A stretch of DNA of 15,599 nt, taken from positions 1 through 15,599 of the forward strand of contig JAFAFN010000279.1 in the NCBI GenBank assembly GCA_023423475.1. Direction: 5' to 3'. The DNA is from Actinomycetes bacterium. Its GTDB lineage: Bacteria; Actinomycetota; Acidimicrobiia; Acidimicrobiales; Microtrichaceae. The notes under the pieces are model-generated. The model saw nothing but the letters and a program-made list of their open reading frames with translations, searched no databases and had not been told where the DNA came from. A program made the translations under genes and the position numbers. Position 1 is the first letter of the stretch. Every line of letters begins with the position of its first letter. This document shows, one piece after another, positions 13,225-15,599 of this stretch.

Positions 13225-14448
13225 ATGGGCGGAACGTTGACGAAGGACGGCTCGCGGTTCACCCGCCGGCTCCTGACGACCGGGACGATCGCGTTGTGCG
13301 GACTGCTGGCTGCGGCGTGCACCACCGCACCGCCGTCCAACTCGGGCGGTGGCGGCATCGGCTCGGGCGACGGAGAGGCGACCCAACCGAGCGGCGACGA
13401 GGACGTCGCTCTCAACGAACTGCAGTTCATCGGCTCGCACAACAGCTACCACGTCGCCCCCGAGGCGCCGATCATGCAGTGGCTGACCTTCGGTTCGATG
13501 CTCGTGCCCCAGGTCGCCACTGCACTCGGTGACCCGCAGCAGCTCAACTACACCCACGCGCCGCTGGCGACGCAGCTCGACCGGGGCGTGCGCACCTTCG
13601 AGCTCGACATCTTCGCCGACCCCACCGGCGGCCGGTTCGCCAACCCGCTGCTGCCCCAGCTCCTCAACCTCGCCGTCGCACGACCGACCGGCATGGACCA
13701 GCCGGGCATGAAGGTCGTGCACATCCAGGACATCGACTTCCGCTCGACGTGTCCGACCCTGGTCGGGTGCATGTCGGAGCTGAAGACCTGGTCCGACGCA
13801 CATCCGGGCCACCTGCCCATCGTGATCAACCTCGAGCTCAAGGACGACGCACTCCCTGCACCGTTCGACGGCACGAGCATCGTGCCGTTCGACCGTGCGC
13901 AGCTCGACGCCGTCGACGACGAGATCCTCAGCGTGCTCGGCGACCGCCTGATCACCCCTGACGACGTGCGCGGCGACGCCGTCGACCTGCGCACCGCGGT
14001 CAGCACCACCGGCTGGCCGAGCGTCGCCGAGAGCCGCGGCCGCTTCCTCTTCTTCATCGACAACGCCGGCAAGCGCGACGCCTACCTCGAGGACCATCCC
14101 TCGCTCGAGGGTCGCGTGATGTTCACCAGCTCGGGTGAGGGCCAGCCCGACGGCGCCGTGCTCAAGGAGAACGACCCCGGCGACGGCAGTCGCATCCGCT
14201 CCCTGGTCGAGCAGGGCTACCTGGTGCGCACCCGTGCCGACGCGGACGTCGTCGCACCGAGTGCAGCCACCCGCGACGTCGCGCTCGCCTCCGGCGCCCA
14301 GATCGTGCACACCGACTTCCCTCCCGGTGAGTCCCACAGCGCGAACGGCTACGTGGTCTCGTTCGGGACCCGTGTCGCCGCACGCTGCAACCCCGTACTC
14401 ACCTCGTCGAGCACCTGTGACGCCCCCGTCGCGGTGGAACCTCGCTGA
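13225..14448 (+). CDS. PI-PLC-C1-like phospholipase C, putative lipoprotein
   Basis: The 407-residue precursor begins with KDGSRFTRRLL and a hydrophobic stretch ending LLAAAC, so Cys32 is a likely lipid-attachment site. T-R-R-L-L fits a Tat-like twin-arginine motif, suggesting export in a folded state. A Gly/Ser-rich linker (38-58) follows, then a TIM-barrel domain. NELQFIGSHNSYH (64-76) carries the first catalytic-type His (72 or 76). RTFELDIFAD (123-132) and HIQDIDF (166-172) carry the second His and acidic residues, and INLELKDD (201-208) completes the active site. This order matches the Ca2+-dependent PI-specific phospholipase C family (PI-PLC-C1). ATG 13225 has GGGGGG seven bases upstream; an earlier in-frame GTG at 13153 lacks this. 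Phosphoinositide or glycerophosphodiester cleavage is expected from the family, but the substrate is not shown. It is divergent from the nuclease pair. Confidence 0.85.
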   Translation: MGGTLTKDGSRFTRRLLTTGTIALCGLLAAACTTAPPSNSGGGGIGSGDGEATQPSGDEDVALNELQFIGSHNSYHVAPEAPIMQWLTFGSMLVPQVATALGDPQQLNYTHAPLATQLDRGVRTFELDIFADPTGGRFANPLLPQLLNLAVARPTGMDQPGMKVVHIQDIDFRSTCPTLVGCMSELKTWSDAHPGHLPIVINLELKDDALPAPFDGTSIVPFDRAQLDAVDDEILSVLGDRLITPDDVRGDAVDLRTAVSTTGWPSVAESRGRFLFFIDNAGKRDAYLEDHPSLEGRVMFTSSGEGQPDGAVLKENDPGDGSRIRSLVEQGYLVRTRADADVVAPSAATRDVALASGAQIVHTDFPPGESHSANGYVVSFGTRVAARCNPVLTSSSTCDAPVAVEPR

Positions 14449-14687
14449 GCCGACCAGCGCCGGCGACCGGGTCGTCGACGAGGTGAACCACGTTCGACAT
14501 CCCGGAGAATTGTCCGAAAAGTCTTCAACACTGGACACTTGCCTATGGAGTTCCGAACGTCGCTCATGTACCGTCCGAAGGGTCATGAGCCGGCTGGGCC
14601 GTGGCGTTTGGGACGGAACGCTGCCGACATCGTCGGCGGCACGACACGGGCGAACGGCGGATCGTCGGCGCCGAGTGAGGGGAACAC
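14449..14687 (+). promoter_or_regulatory. Intergenic leader with AT-richer patch, promoter likely
   Basis: This 239-bp gap has a less GC-rich patch at about 14505-14580, unusual for this window, and probably holds the promoter of the next gene. TCTTCA (14521-14526), 16 bases and TATGGA (14543-14548), or TTGTCC (14511-14516) with GACACT 18 bases later, are weak candidates. The rest would be a leader of about 130 bases with an inverted repeat GCCGAC-ATC-GTCGGC (14623-14637). The direct repeat ATCGTCGGCG occurs at 14629 and 14661. I recognise no known riboswitch. Confidence 0.35.
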
Positions 14688-15560
14688 ATGCATCGCACGC
14701 GCACGTGGAGGGCGGCCGCGATCGGCCTGCTCGCCGTGGTCACCATCGCCGCCGGGGCATGCGCCCCGCAGACTCCCGGTGGCGGCATCGCCACCAAGGA
14801 CTGGCAGTTCCGCGGCACCCAGGTCACTGTCAACGACAGCCAGGACTCGATCGGCATCTGCTGGCCTGCCGTCCTGTGCCAGGACGAGCCCTACCTGCTG
14901 AACATCGGCTTCCGGGTGAAGATCGGCCAGGCCGGCTCCGCCCAGGTCCAGGTCACCAACGACCGGACGAACGCTCCCGAGAACGTCGGTGAGGGCCAGA
15001 CCGTGCAGGTCGCACCCGGTCCCGGCGGCCAGAACATCTTCAACGGCGTGCAGGCACTCGACGTGCTCGATCTTGCCAACTCGGCCAACAAGCTCGAGGT
15101 GTTCGGCACCTACGTCTGGGCCTCGGAGGAGGACCAGGTCGGCAACGGTCTGGCTGCGGACTCCGTGGCGGACGCACTCGAGGATGCCCTCAACAGCACC
15201 CTCGCCACCGCCAACCTGTCGAGCCTCGATGCGAGCTTCATCCTGGACCTCATCCTCGGCAACATCGGCAACGCGTTCGGCATCCTGGTGCAGAACATCC
15301 CACTGCTCGGCCTCGGTGACGACCTGCTCGGTGGCGGCATGTACATCGGCATCGGTGCCCAGGGCACCCTCGGCGCGGCCCTCGACGCGACGATCGGAAC
15401 CACCCCGTTCCCGGCGATCAACCTTCCGGTCGTCAACATCCCGCCGAACATCAGCGCCGGCGGCTTCTACACCCTGACCGGTCCGAAGACCTTCACCCAG
15501 ACCTTCAACGGTGCCGGCGGCAGCCACACCTGGACCATGCAGTCCGGTCCGGTCGCCTGA
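14688..15560 (+). CDS. Putative secreted lipoprotein of unknown function
   Basis: The 290-residue precursor has a basic start (MHRTRTWR), a hydrophobic stretch (about 9-22) and Cys25 in AAGACAP, so lipid attachment after export is likely. The ATG has GAGGGG about six bases upstream. The mature part starts with a beta-rich region (KDWQFRGTQVTVNDSQDS) with a probable disulfide pair (Cys58 and Cys64), then PYLLNIGFRVKIGQAGSAQV. Next is a Leu/Ile/Gly-rich amphipathic region (about 170-250), which includes GNIGNAFGILVQNIPLLGLG and GAQGTLGAALDATIG. The C-terminus is Thr/Gly-rich beta (TGPKTFTQTFNGAGG). I recognise no family. The alternating hydrophobic pattern could be an envelope-associated or self-assembling surface protein, but this is inference. 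It follows the PI-PLC-like gene on the same strand but has its own leader. Confidence 0.75.
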   Translation: MHRTRTWRAAAIGLLAVVTIAAGACAPQTPGGGIATKDWQFRGTQVTVNDSQDSIGICWPAVLCQDEPYLLNIGFRVKIGQAGSAQVQVTNDRTNAPENVGEGQTVQVAPGPGGQNIFNGVQALDVLDLANSANKLEVFGTYVWASEEDQVGNGLAADSVADALEDALNSTLATANLSSLDASFILDLILGNIGNAFGILVQNIPLLGLGDDLLGGGMYIGIGAQGTLGAALDATIGTTPFPAINLPVVNIPPNISAGGFYTLTGPKTFTQTFNGAGGSHTWTMQSGPVA

Positions 15561-15585
15561 TCCGAACCACCTCGAACGACGGCCC

Positions 15586-15599
15586 GGGCAGCGCTGCCC
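15586..15599 (+). terminator. Likely terminator stem, cut by window end
   Basis: GGGCAGCGCTGCCC is a perfect 14-bp palindrome 25 bases after the stop of the secreted protein gene. It would fold as a GC-rich stem, but a following T-tract, if any, is outside the window. Confidence 0.4.

Noticed and set aside
14488..14498. Second KstR-type box (GAAC-CAC-GTTC)
   Set aside because: The AAC and GTT halves are three bases apart instead of two, and the outer positions do not match.
13219..14586. 455-residue open frame on the minus strand
   Set aside because: It is antisense to the PI-PLC-like gene, which has a signal peptide, ribosome binding site and family motifs; the antisense product is low-complexity.
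14449..14687. Riboswitch in the leader of the last gene
   Set aside because: Short stems and a direct repeat are present, but no known riboswitch core is recognisable, and the downstream gene gives no ligand hint.

Overview
The window is very GC-rich, with strong third-position GC, dense genes on both strands, an F420-type luciferase-like oxidoreductase, several starts with no Shine-Dalgarno sequence, and many acyl-CoA/steroid-type catabolic enzymes. This suggests a high-GC actinobacterium. A deep-branching Acidimicrobiia-type host is my guess from overall style and was not tested. I see no rRNA, tRNA, CRISPR array, transposase or phage gene.

Left part (1-4364): a plus-strand gene cut by the window edge encodes a Cys-containing protein of unknown function. 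It converges on panD (aspartate 1-decarboxylase, minus strand), and a 24-bp tandem repeat fills the gap and supplies the panD stop codon. Upstream of panD, on the same strand, lie a probable terminator and an SDR dehydrogenase of the hydroxyacyl-CoA/17-beta-HSD type. Going right on the plus strand are a 78-aa one-helix membrane protein, an LLM-class F420-type oxidoreductase and a LapA-like membrane protein. The SDR and LLM promoter regions carry the same inverted repeat (ATCTGAC-N5-GTCAG), which suggests a shared repressor.

Middle part (4365-9231): an acyl-CoA dehydrogenase and a second SDR form a minus-strand pair 38 bp apart. Just upstream of the dehydrogenase is a perfect inverted repeat with 15-bp arms, whose core fits the KstR box TnnAACnnGTTnnA. 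Next come a degenerate GT2-glycosyltransferase-like protein, a thiolase with a relic of a second thiolase 3' end behind it, and a divergent PaaI-type hotdog thioesterase. Together these look like beta-oxidation-style breakdown of a lipid or steroid acyl-CoA.

Right part (9235-15599): a class III (metallo-beta-lactamase) alkyl sulfatase could release alcohols from sulfate esters. Upstream of it, on the same strand, are two overlapping genes for paralogous PD-(D/E)XK Fe-S-cluster proteins. One has an intact nuclease active site; in the other the E-x-K motif is replaced by S-I-S while all four cluster cysteines are kept. I consider this active/inactive pair the most novel system in the window, with the KstR-like and paired operators next. 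The window ends with two plus-strand exported proteins: a PI-PLC-C1-like putative lipoprotein and a putative lipoprotein of unknown function, followed by a likely terminator.
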